Assembly: GCA_023428245.1 (NCBI GenBank)
Contig: JAEYYX010000111.1
Span: forward strand, 1-32,543
Length of the DNA stretch: 32,543 nt
From: Pseudomonadota bacterium
Lineage (GTDB): Bacteria; Myxococcota_A; Polyangia; Polyangiales; Polyangiaceae
Direction of reading: 5' to 3'
Within the stretch, counting starts at the first letter, position 1; every line of letters begins with the position of its first letter. This document shows positions 25,312 through 32,543 of this stretch, piece by piece. The notes under the pieces were generated by a model. The model was not told where the DNA came from. It did not search any database and saw only the letters and a program-made list of their open reading frames with translations. The position numbers and the translations under genes were made by a program.

Positions 25312-26607
25312 TCATGTACGAACGCGACCAACATGCCAGTTCTTTTTTCCGCGGCGGATCAAGAGCAGGCGCCCAAAGAGCAGATCCGCCTCGGTCACTC
25401 GCCGCGCCACATCGCACCTCTCCCCGTTCAAGAGCACAGCCGAGGCTTCGAGGAACTGACGCGCCTCGCGCTTACTTTTTGCCGCGCCGGCATCGACGAG
25501 GACCTGTGCCAGCTCGAGCCCTTCGCCTCCGAGGCTCTCCCGGGAAAGCTCGTAGCTCGGCGCCCCCGCGAAGGCTTCTTCGAGAACCCTCTCATCGAGA
25601 GAGCGGACGTCCCCTGAGAAGAGCGCCGCTGTGGCCGCCTCCGCTTCCTTGAGACCCTCCTCACCGTGCAGGAGCCGAGTCAGCTCTTCGGCGAGGGCAC
25701 GCTGCGCCGTGCGCGCCTCCGGCCGAGCTTCGTGGTCGGCCACAATCTGGCGCAGCTCCGCGATAGGTCGCAAAGAGAACACTTTCAGGAAGCGCTCAAC
25801 GTCAGCGTCCGCCGCGTTCAGCCAGAACTGATAAAAAGCGTAAGGGCTCGTCCGCTCTCGAGTCAGCCAAATCGCGCCCGACTCCGTCTTACCGAACTTG
25901 CCGCCGTCACTCTTCGTGAGGAGCGGCGTCGTGAGGCCGAATACCTCGAGCTGGTGCAGCCTTCGCGCGAGCTCAACGCCGAGGATAATATTGCCCCATT
26001 GGTCAGAGCCTCCGACCTGCAGCGTGATGCCTCGCTCGTTCGCGAGGTACGCGTAGTCGTAGGACTGCAAGATCATGTAGCTGAACTCGGTGTAGCTGAT
26101 GCCGTGATCGCGTCCCTCGAGCCGCGTCCGCACGGAGTCCTTCTGGATCATCATGTTCACCGAGAAGTGTTTTCCAATGTCCCGCAAGACCTCGAGGTAG
26201 GACAGCTTCCCGAGCCAGTCGGCATTGTTCACGATCTCCGCGCCCGAGGGCCCGTCGAAATCGAGCACGGTCTCGAAGATGCGCCGCTGGCCACAAACAT
26301 TCGCCTCAATCTCGTCCCGACCGAGCAGCGAGCGCTCCGAATCTTTTCCGCTCGGGTCCCCGATCAGCCCAGTGCCACCGCCCATGAGGACGATGGGCTT
26401 GTGCCCGTGGAGCTGGAACCTCCGGAGCAAGAGCAAGCTCACCAAATTCCCGATCGTGAGCGAGTCCCGCGTCGGATCGAAGCCACCGTAGACGAGGCGA
26501 GGCGTGCGCAGGTGTTCGGAGAGGAGCTCCGGAGCTGTCGACTGATGGATCAGTCCGCGAGCGGAGAGGTCTTCGAGAATGGGCGCCTGAGCCAGGTCGA
26601 CAGTCAT
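25312..26607 (-). CDS. tyrS: Tyrosyl-tRNA synthetase
   Basis: The enzyme charges tRNA-Tyr with tyrosine in the cytoplasm. The 431 residues match the bacterial form (E. coli 424). Class I signatures are present: GFDPTRDSLTIGN (42-54) holds the HIGH-equivalent as TIGN, GGGTGLIGDPSGK (76-88) follows, QVGGSDQWGNI (197-207) lines the active site, and KFGKT (237-241) is the KMSKS-equivalent. An S4 RNA-binding domain closes the protein (about 365-431, with LVDAGAAKSKREARQFL). It starts an apparent tyrS-gshA operon. No T-box leader is recognisable upstream. Confidence 0.95.
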   Translation of the reverse strand: MTVDLAQAPILEDLSARGLIHQSTAPELLSEHLRTPRLVYGGFDPTRDSLTIGNLVSLLLLRRFQLHGHKPIVLMGGGTGLIGDPSGKDSERSLLGRDEIEANVCGQRRIFETVLDFDGPSGAEIVNNADWLGKLSYLEVLRDIGKHFSVNMMIQKDSVRTRLEGRDHGISYTEFSYMILQSYDYAYLANERGITLQVGGSDQWGNIILGVELARRLHQLEVFGLTTPLLTKSDGGKFGKTESGAIWLTRERTSPYAFYQFWLNAADADVERFLKVFSLRPIAELRQIVADHEARPEARTAQRALAEELTRLLHGEEGLKEAEAATAALFSGDVRSLDERVLEEAFAGAPSYELSRESLGGEGLELAQVLVDAGAAKSKREARQFLEASAVLLNGERCDVARRVTEADLLFGRLLLIRRGKKNWHVGRVRT

Positions 26608-26706
26608 GGGACGTCCCCGGTCCTAGCGAAGTTTCAGCTCGGAGTGGAGTCTATCTTCCGCGGAAACAGGAGACCGGCGGAGTTCCGGCCTCGCCCGAAG
26701 GACCGC

Positions 26707-27882
26707 TCAACGCGAGATGTGGTCGAAGGACCCGATGCAGAAGCGAGCGTCGGGAACCTCGCCGACCAGTTCAACCTGGAGCGACACGAAGCTCGGCGCG
26801 CGCGCCTGATCGCCCGAGCACAGCTGGAACTCATCGAAGAAGAAGGAGGCTGTCCCTGAGAGGACACGCTGTGACATCGTCCTCTGCACACAATAAACAT
26901 TCCCGCCATCGTCGATCAGGCTGACCTCGAAGGGTAGCTCCGCCTCGGCGATGTTCTCCATGAAGAAAGAGAAGCCCTCGCCATTGTCCGGTCCATAGGA
27001 CTCTCGATCTCCCATCATCGTCTCAGCCAACGAGAATCCGAAGCCGGCGCGCTCTCCTTGGCCGAGCCTCCCCGACGTGATGCAGAAAGGTTCGTCCCCT
27101 TCATCGAAGTTCGTGCTGAGCACTTGGGTGCTCGGCGCGGTCGAATACCAGTACCCGTACCAGGTCCCGTCGTCGTAGTAGGCTCGGCTCTCGGGGTCCG
27201 GAGCGGTGCCACCAGTACCAGAAGAATCGCCTCCGAGTCCTCCCATCGCACTCGAGCCGCCACTCGCCTGGACGGAGCCTCCTGCGCCCGATTCACTGCC
27301 GCCGCTCGATGAGGTTCCGCCTGAACCCAAATCGCCACTGCCTCCACTGCCCGGCGGCGGCTCCGTGACCTCTCCGGTGAAGACTGAGTAGATGCTGAAC
27401 TTCTTTGTCCCGAACTTCACGTCCGGCAGGTTGTTCGTGACGAGCGCGATCTGTTCCCAGGTCCGATCCTCCGGATCGTCGAGGCGATGCACACTCGCCG
27501 ACTTCGCATTCGTGTTCGCCACCATCTCGATCTCGACGGGAAGGTCAAAGGTCTGTCCGTGAGGTTCGAAGGCAGCAGGGCGCGAAACGCGCGTGAGGCC
27601 GGGAGCGATCGTAGGAAGCTCGGTGATAGCCTTGTCGCCGAGGTTCGAGACTGTGAGCGCCGTCGGCTTCGTAAGAGCGTTCTTCGGGACTGTGACGGTG
27701 ACGCCACGAATGCGGAGCGTTCCTCCCTCCGGTCCGATCGATCGCGTCAGACTATCAGGAAGCTGGCCGCCACCCGAGCCACTCTCCCCTCCCATGCCAT
27801 CTTTGCCTTCGATTTGATCGGTGCCACAGGCGGCAAAGCCCAAGGCAACCGTGAGCAAGATCATATTCTTAAGCGACGCCAC
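26707..27882 (-). CDS. Lipoprotein with ZU5-like domain and Gly/Ser-rich linker
   Basis: The start is GTG (an ATG six codons later also fits). The signal peptide ends in the lipobox GFAAC, so lipidation at Cys19 is expected. Residues about 50-165 resemble a ZU5-type beta domain (GPEGGTLRIRGVTVTVPKNA, ALTVSNLG). A Gly/Ser-rich linker follows (about 172-228). The C-terminal domain (about 230-391) has four Cys and aromatic residues (YYDDGTWYGYWYS) and could be a carbohydrate- or ligand-binding beta sandwich. This layout of lipobox, low-complexity linker and unknown sandwich is common in Polyangiales-type Myxococcota. It is probably cell-surface or outer-membrane attached. The specific role is unknown. 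Confidence 0.8.
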   Translation of the reverse strand: MASLKNMILLTVALGFAACGTDQIEGKDGMGGESGSGGGQLPDSLTRSIGPEGGTLRIRGVTVTVPKNALTKPTALTVSNLGDKAITELPTIAPGLTRVSRPAAFEPHGQTFDLPVEIEMVANTNAKSASVHRLDDPEDRTWEQIALVTNNLPDVKFGTKKFSIYSVFTGEVTEPPPGSGGSGDLGSGGTSSSGGSESGAGGSVQASGGSSAMGGLGGDSSGTGGTAPDPESRAYYDDGTWYGYWYSTAPSTQVLSTNFDEGDEPFCITSGRLGQGERAGFGFSLAETMMGDRESYGPDNGEGFSFFMENIAEAELPFEVSLIDDGGNVYCVQRTMSQRVLSGTASFFFDEFQLCSGDQARAPSFVSLQVELVGEVPDARFCIGSFDHISR

Positions 27883-27889
27883 AATGTGG

Positions 27890-30529
27890 TCAGTATGGAC
27901 CAGCGACTCGCCCGGTCAACCGCCGAGCCCTCTGCCCACCGAGCCTCCGCACGAGCACCTCGAATGCGAGCAAGATCGCGGCCCCGCTGAGTAACCAGTC
28001 ACGGAGTTCTACCCGCGTTATGGTTCGGGAAATCGGAGGCTCGAGAAGTCCGCTCACATCAAGATCGCTCTCGGTGGAAATTCCCGAGTGAGCTCGGCCT
28101 CGGCCGAGCTCGACATACTCCTCGGGATAGGGTCGCAAAGCTGCCTGGAAACTCCGCGCAGCGCGAGACCTCTTCTGGCTCAGGTGGGTCGCGCGCACGA
28201 AGAAGGAACCGTACTCGGGCAGCTCGACACGGGCCTCGTAGCGACCGGGACCTCTGAGCTCGAATGGCGCGGTGAGGCTCTCTCGTTCCGCCTCTTCTTT
28301 CGTATCGGCTCGACTCACGGAAAGCCGCGACGTGATGGAATTGTCGAAGCCTTCCTCATCCTGTGCGTCGAAGCTCGCGATGAGCTCGTCGTCACCAAAG
28401 CTGAGCTCGAGGGGCCAGACTTCGGAAGAGTCTGAGCGCTGATGGGCCCGGATGAGCTGGCCGATGAACTTCGGAAACCCTCCCCACCGCAAGAAGTCGG
28501 TCGCCCAGGCGCCTTTGAAGTCACTCGCCCAGACCAGCGTATGCCCTAACCCGACGGGCATCTCAGCGAGGAGCGGCTGACCCGTGTCCACGCCGAGCAG
28601 AACGCGAGCTGGAAAAGGCCGGGGCCGCATCGATTCAAGGCCGCGAAGGAGCGGCGCGCGCGAGACGCCGGTTCCCCTGAGGAAAGAAGCCTCGTCGAAG
28701 ACGGAGATCGAAAAGCGCTCTGGCTTCGCCTCTTCCTGCATCGTGAGCTCCGCCTCGCGCACGAAGATGCGAGGCAACATAGCAGCGTCGGAGACAGCGT
28801 GATAGCGGCCGCCGCCCGCTTCAGCGATCGTCTTGAGCAGCGCTTCGTTCACCCCCGGACCGAGTCCGACGCTCGTCACCGTGATGCCGTCGGCGAACGC
28901 AGCGCTCGCCACCTCGTAGATGCCATCGCTATCTGCGTTACCGTCCGTGAGCAGGACGATGTGTTTTTTGCGAGCGTGAGCGCGGAGTAGGTCTTGGTAG
29001 GCCATATCGAGGCTCGCCAAGATCTCGGTTCCCCCTCCGGCCGAAATGCGCGCGATGCTCGCGTCCATGCTGGCGCGCAGGCGCGCAGGCTGCATCGGCA
29101 CCGCTCGAGAGGGCCGGCTGTCGAAGGCAATCACCTCCAAGAGATCGGTCGGCTCGAGAGTACCGAGGGTGGCGCGACAAGCAGCCTTCGCCATCTCGAG
29201 AGGCCCGCCGCTCATCGAACCGGAGCGGTCGATCGCGAGCACCATCGCTACACCCGCCGTTCTCTCCTCGTCCGTCCCTTCCGCGCGCAGAGGCAAGATG
29301 TTCTCGAGAGAACTCCCTCTGAGCCCCGCGCGCCCCCGCGCTCCGCTCGCGACAAGGAGTCCTCCTCCTCCCCGCACCATCCCCTCGAGAGCCCGCGTGG
29401 CCCGCGACGAGAGGCTTCCTCGCGGCAAGTCCGAGAGGATCACGAAAGCGTACTTCTCGAGCTGCTCTTGGCTCTCGGGGACCTCGCGGGGACTCCGCAC
29501 GTCGACTTCGAAAGATTGGGCCTCGATCGCGCGCCTGAGGGCCTCGGTATCCTTCAGTCCCGAGTCCACCAAGAGGACGGACGGCGGGCCTAGGATCGGC
29601 AAGACGATCCGCGCCCGATCATTTTGCTCGAAACGGTCCGGTGTCTCAGGAGCCCAGCGCGCCTCGATCTCAAGCTCGCCTTGTGTCTCCGCTTCAAGGG
29701 AAAATACCTCACTCACTTCTCCCTCCGAAAGCTCAAGGTCCCGCTCGAAGGTCTGCTCCTTGTCTCCGGTCGCCGCGCTCAGAAGAAGCCGCCCCCGCAC
29801 GCTCCCTGTTGCGCTGAGGCGCACGGTGCAATCGAACCTCTCCTTCAGGCGGACCTGTTCCGGCAGTGAGAAACCATTCACTCCCGCGTCGACGGCGCGC
29901 TCTTCCTCCACCGGGACCCAAGTCACGCGTGGAGCGCGCGAAGAGCTCGCAGGAGGGCGCGCTCCGGAGAGCGCCGCCGATGCGTCGCCGCGCGTCACCT
30001 GCCCATCGCTCACGATCGCGATGCGCGGCTCACAGTCCGGACTCTGGACGCCTGCCGCTACCTCGAGCGCGCTCGCAAGATGAGTCGCGGTCGCGCCCAC
30101 ACGCGCCCGCGCCTCGGAAAAGGCGAGGCCACCTTCCCGAAGCTCTGCGCTCACGTCTTCCGCGCGCTCACCGAACACAACCCACTGCACAGTGTCCCGC
30201 TCGCGCTTCTTCTCGTGGAGCTCCCGCGCGAGCGCCTTTCCTTTGTCGAAAGCGGCCGCGTCCATCGAGTCGCTCACGTCCGTGAGAACGCTCACACAGA
30301 CCCTCTCACTCGGCCAAAGGACGGAGCTTTCTGCGCCCGCTAGACACAAGAGAGCGATCAGGAGCGTCCGGAGAGCCGCAGAACCGAAGCGCGCGGCTCG
30401 GGAGATCCAAGCACGCGACAAGACGGTCAACGCGAGCACCGGCACGATCACCAGAAGCGACCAGAAAAACCTCGGCTCTTCGAAGGTCCAGCTGAGCCCG
30501 GCCCAAGTCAGTTCGAGCGGCTCTTTCAC
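27890..30529 (-). CDS. Membrane protein with two VWA-type domains
   Basis: The GTG at 30529 is chosen because AGGAGG lies 8 bases upstream and it gives a GTGA overlap with the previous gene (879 residues); the GTG three codons earlier overlaps the Shine-Dalgarno. Two helices near the N-terminus (about 21-40 and 52-68) are followed by a degenerate VWA domain with DVSDS (84-88). A beta-rich middle follows, then a region like a glutamine-amidotransferase-like fold (VLLVDSGLKDTEAL ... GGGLLVASGARGR). A second VWA domain has a complete metal-site motif DRSGS (434-438) and TDGN (528-531). One predicted helix closes the protein. Similar proteins occur next to MoxR/BatA-type genes. The ligand is unknown. 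Confidence 0.85.
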   Translation of the reverse strand: MKEPLELTWAGLSWTFEEPRFFWSLLVIVPVLALTVLSRAWISRAARFGSAALRTLLIALLCLAGAESSVLWPSERVCVSVLTDVSDSMDAAAFDKGKALARELHEKKRERDTVQWVVFGERAEDVSAELREGGLAFSEARARVGATATHLASALEVAAGVQSPDCEPRIAIVSDGQVTRGDASAALSGARPPASSSRAPRVTWVPVEEERAVDAGVNGFSLPEQVRLKERFDCTVRLSATGSVRGRLLLSAATGDKEQTFERDLELSEGEVSEVFSLEAETQGELEIEARWAPETPDRFEQNDRARIVLPILGPPSVLLVDSGLKDTEALRRAIEAQSFEVDVRSPREVPESQEQLEKYAFVILSDLPRGSLSSRATRALEGMVRGGGGLLVASGARGRAGLRGSSLENILPLRAEGTDEERTAGVAMVLAIDRSGSMSGGPLEMAKAACRATLGTLEPTDLLEVIAFDSRPSRAVPMQPARLRASMDASIARISAGGGTEILASLDMAYQDLLRAHARKKHIVLLTDGNADSDGIYEVASAAFADGITVTSVGLGPGVNEALLKTIAEAGGGRYHAVSDAAMLPRIFVREAELTMQEEAKPERFSISVFDEASFLRGTGVSRAPLLRGLESMRPRPFPARVLLGVDTGQPLLAEMPVGLGHTLVWASDFKGAWATDFLRWGGFPKFIGQLIRAHQRSDSSEVWPLELSFGDDELIASFDAQDEEGFDNSITSRLSVSRADTKEEAERESLTAPFELRGPGRYEARVELPEYGSFFVRATHLSQKRSRAARSFQAALRPYPEEYVELGRGRAHSGISTESDLDVSGLLEPPISRTITRVELRDWLLSGAAILLAFEVLVRRLGGQRARRLTGRVAGPY

Positions 30530-32442
30530 GCGGTCCACCTCCTATGAAAGGAAGTGAACTCGAGCATCGCCAGGGCCAGAGCGAGCCCGACCCAGATGCG
30601 ATATCCGCGATCGCTCGCGGGAGGTTCGACGCGCGCGAGTTCCGACGTCTTTGGTGGCGCCTCGGGAGGCTCGCCGGACTTCTGGCGCGAGGAGGGGACC
30701 TCATCGGTTCCGCCCAAGCTCACAGCGATCAGAGCGAGGGCGCGCCCCTCCTGCCCGACTTCGTAAAGGCCCGCTTCTTCGAGCTCGACCCGGAGCTCTC
30801 CGGACGACAGCGCGACAGGGCGCTCCTCGGGAGCGTCCCTGCCGCGGAGTGGTCCCCGCAGCGCGACCCCTCCGGAACCCGCTTCTGGCAAAGGGAGACG
30901 AAGGCGCTGCCCGGGCGTCACCGCTGGCACGAAGCCCTCGTCGTCGGGTCCGAAGAGCTCCTCGAAGGCCCCTCGCACGAAGAGAGGAAAGGCCGGGCGC
31001 AGAACGAAATCACTTTCTTCGGGCGCGAAGCCGAGAGCCAAAAAACGCCCTTCAGGTCTCTCGCCGAAAACAAGAATCGGCTTGTCACTGCTCTTCGCGA
31101 GCACTCGATCGGAGGCTCCAGAGACCAGGCTCGAGCCCTTCAGCGCGAGCGTCTCGTAGGGATCGAAGAACCGAAATAGGCGCGATTCCCGAGCGAACTC
31201 ATCGAACCCAAACATCTTGAGCGTCGCGCCGGTAGCGACGGGTAGGTTCGGTCCGGTCGCGCCGAGGTAGAGAGCGACGCCCGTCTCTCGGGTGCGCGGA
31301 GGCGCTTGTCCAGAGAAGACGGTGAGGTCGTAGGGGACAGGGTTTCCGGTGGCGTCGCGGGGCGGATACGCCTGGGGCGAGATATGAGTGATGCGCGATC
31401 GGGCGACGGAAAGGAGCGCCGCGTCGAGGTAGAGGCTCTCGGGGCCGACGCACAAGATCTTGTAAAGGCGTTCTTCCGCGAGCACAGCAAAAGCCTCGTT
31501 GTCGGCGAGGAAGGACTCGCGGTCGGTGAGGAGGCGCGCCTCCAGCCGGAGAGGACCCGGCGCTCCGGTCAGATCGCGAAGCTCACCGCGATACACCTGA
31601 CCCGGGGTGAGCCGCAGCTCTCGCGCCTCGAGAACACCCGCCGCGGCGCCTCTATCGTCCAGGCGCTCAAGCTCGACGAGAACCCGCGCTTCAGACTCGC
31701 CCGAGTGGGCGAGCTCGAAGGTCACCTCGAATTGCCCTGCGCCTCCGCGGACCCTGCGCGCGGCAAAGGAACGCACGCTGAGGTTCTGCGGGATGGGGTG
31801 AGCTCGAAGGACATCGACGACGATCTCGGCGCTGCTCTCGGAAGGAAGGCGCTCGAGCTCTTCTGTGAGAACCACGATCCGCTTTTGTCCGGGAGCGGCG
31901 ATCGCGGCCGCGAGAGCGAGTGCTCGCTTGGGGTTCGCGCTCGTCTTCTTCGGCTGGAGCGCTTCGATGGTGCGGCGGGCCAGGAGGAGGTCCGTGGTCC
32001 GTCCCACGACAACCTTCGGCGTAGCGGACATCTCGATCACGACTGCGGCGTCCGAGGGGCCCAAACTCGCGAGCCAAAAAGCGGCGCGGCGTTTCGCCAG
32101 GTCGAGCACCGCAGTGTCACTTCCGGACTCGGCGGGAACACCGGTCGTCGCGCTTGTATCGATGACGAGAACGAGCGTCTGCTCGCTCGGATCCCAGCGC
32201 CGCGCACACTCCTGAAGCCCGCAGCCAAGCAGAGCCAAGAGCAGAAGCTGCAAGAGGAGCGACCCGGGACGACGAAGCCGCCCTCCGAGCGCTTCGCGCC
32301 TCGTGACTCGCTCGTCGGCGAGGAAAAGTCCGAGGAACGGCACCTCGAGACGCGGCCGCTGCTCCCGGATCAGATAGAGGATCGTGAGGACCGCCGCTAC
32401 CGCGCCCCAGATCCCGACGAGCCAAGCAAAGCTCGGAGTCAC
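30526..32442 (-). CDS. BatA/VWA-type membrane protein
   Basis: The product has 638 residues. GTG at 32442 overlaps the stop of the preceding partial gene (GTGA). The N-terminus has two helices (about 5-24 and 60-76) flanking RPRLEVPFLGLFLADERVTR, the BatA/aerotolerance-like opening. A VWA domain follows with LVLVIDTSATT (90-100), where the metal-site motif DxSxS reads DTSAT. A long beta-rich stretch and a C-terminal helix (about 614-632) complete it. Its stop overlaps the next VWA gene, so the pair is co-translated and the proteins probably act together in the membrane. The function in this lineage is not established. Confidence 0.82.
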   Translation of the reverse strand: MTPSFAWLVGIWGAVAAVLTILYLIREQRPRLEVPFLGLFLADERVTRREALGGRLRRPGSLLLQLLLLALLGCGLQECARRWDPSEQTLVLVIDTSATTGVPAESGSDTAVLDLAKRRAAFWLASLGPSDAAVVIEMSATPKVVVGRTTDLLLARRTIEALQPKKTSANPKRALALAAAIAAPGQKRIVVLTEELERLPSESSAEIVVDVLRAHPIPQNLSVRSFAARRVRGGAGQFEVTFELAHSGESEARVLVELERLDDRGAAAGVLEARELRLTPGQVYRGELRDLTGAPGPLRLEARLLTDRESFLADNEAFAVLAEERLYKILCVGPESLYLDAALLSVARSRITHISPQAYPPRDATGNPVPYDLTVFSGQAPPRTRETGVALYLGATGPNLPVATGATLKMFGFDEFARESRLFRFFDPYETLALKGSSLVSGASDRVLAKSSDKPILVFGERPEGRFLALGFAPEESDFVLRPAFPLFVRGAFEELFGPDDEGFVPAVTPGQRLRLPLPEAGSGGVALRGPLRGRDAPEERPVALSSGELRVELEEAGLYEVGQEGRALALIAVSLGGTDEVPSSRQKSGEPPEAPPKTSELARVEPPASDRGYRIWVGLALALAMLEFTSFHRRWTA

Positions 32443-32543
32443 CGCTCGAGCACCCCCGCGGACTCGAGGGCCCTCAGGATGCCGGGCATGTTCTCCCGGA
32501 CGCTCAACCGCGCGTAACGCACACCGCGCGCGCGCCTCCTGCG
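32439..32543 (-). CDS. C-terminal fragment of a gene upstream of the VWA pair
   Basis: An open frame enters from the right edge and ends at 32439 with RENMPGILRALESAGVLER as its last residues; only 34 codons are visible. Its TGA overlaps the GTG of the BatA-like gene, so it belongs to the same operon. A DUF58 or MoxR-type gene would be expected at this position in related operons, but the fragment is too short to tell. Confidence 0.45.
   Translation of the reverse strand, partial: RRRRARGVRYARLSVRENMPGILRALESAGVLER

Noticed and set aside
31306..32517. 403-residue plus-strand ORF opposite the BatA-like gene
   Set aside because: The minus frame has helices, a VWA motif and coupled overlaps; the plus frame has none.

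Overview
The window reads as one chromosomal segment of a high-GC Gram-negative bacterium. A Myxococcota/Polyangiales-type deltaproteobacterium fits best. The hints are lipoproteins with long Gly/Ser linkers, a TamB-type outer-membrane biogenesis protein, frequent GTG starts, and the paired von Willebrand factor A (VWA) membrane proteins. This is an inference from style; no rRNA or other marker gene is present.

Layout. (i) 1-4622, minus strand: a secreted protein cut by the window edge, coupled to a small lipoprotein; then the proton-translocating transhydrogenase genes pntA-pntB with a convincing terminator; then a REC-GGDEF diguanylate cyclase response regulator. (ii) 4839-5600, plus strand: a multiply disrupted fic gene that has lost its catalytic motif, followed by about 600 bp without a gene that carries hairpin repeats. 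(iii) 6225-11364, plus strand: a large TamB/DUF490 protein and a TlpA-like thioredoxin, followed by a perfect 52-bp duplication. (iv) 11544-23724, minus strand: a 12-kb type I restriction-modification (R-M) island in the order hsdM, DUF1016 nuclease relic, 51-codon ORF, hsdS, rhuM-like gene, phd/vapC toxin-antitoxin pair, small gene plus nucleotidyltransferase pair, three unrecognised genes, hsdR. Most junctions are 4-bp ATGA or GTGA overlaps. (v) 23896-32543, minus strand: gshA, tyrS, a ZU5-like Gly/Ser-rich lipoprotein, and two coupled VWA membrane proteins with the tail of another gene.

What stands out is the R-M island. HsdR is separated from HsdM/HsdS and ends a chain of tightly overlapping genes that includes three proteins I do not recognise; this is the best candidate for an undescribed accessory function. 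The DUF1016 relic and the 51-codon ORF sit between two near-identical 18-bp copies of the downstream gene's ribosome-binding/start region, which looks like a cassette insertion into the hsdM-hsdS junction. Several island genes are damaged: hsdM has a -1 frameshift near its N-terminus, the nucleotidyltransferase is frameshifted, and the DUF1016 gene has lost its catalytic core. The nearby fic relic adds to a picture of a decaying or cycling defence locus. The single-base shifts could also be sequencing errors, which read mapping would settle.

The flanking genes are housekeeping: redox balance (pntAB, gshA), translation (tyrS), and envelope assembly (tamB, tlpA-like). No tRNA, rRNA, CRISPR array, transposase or integrase was found.
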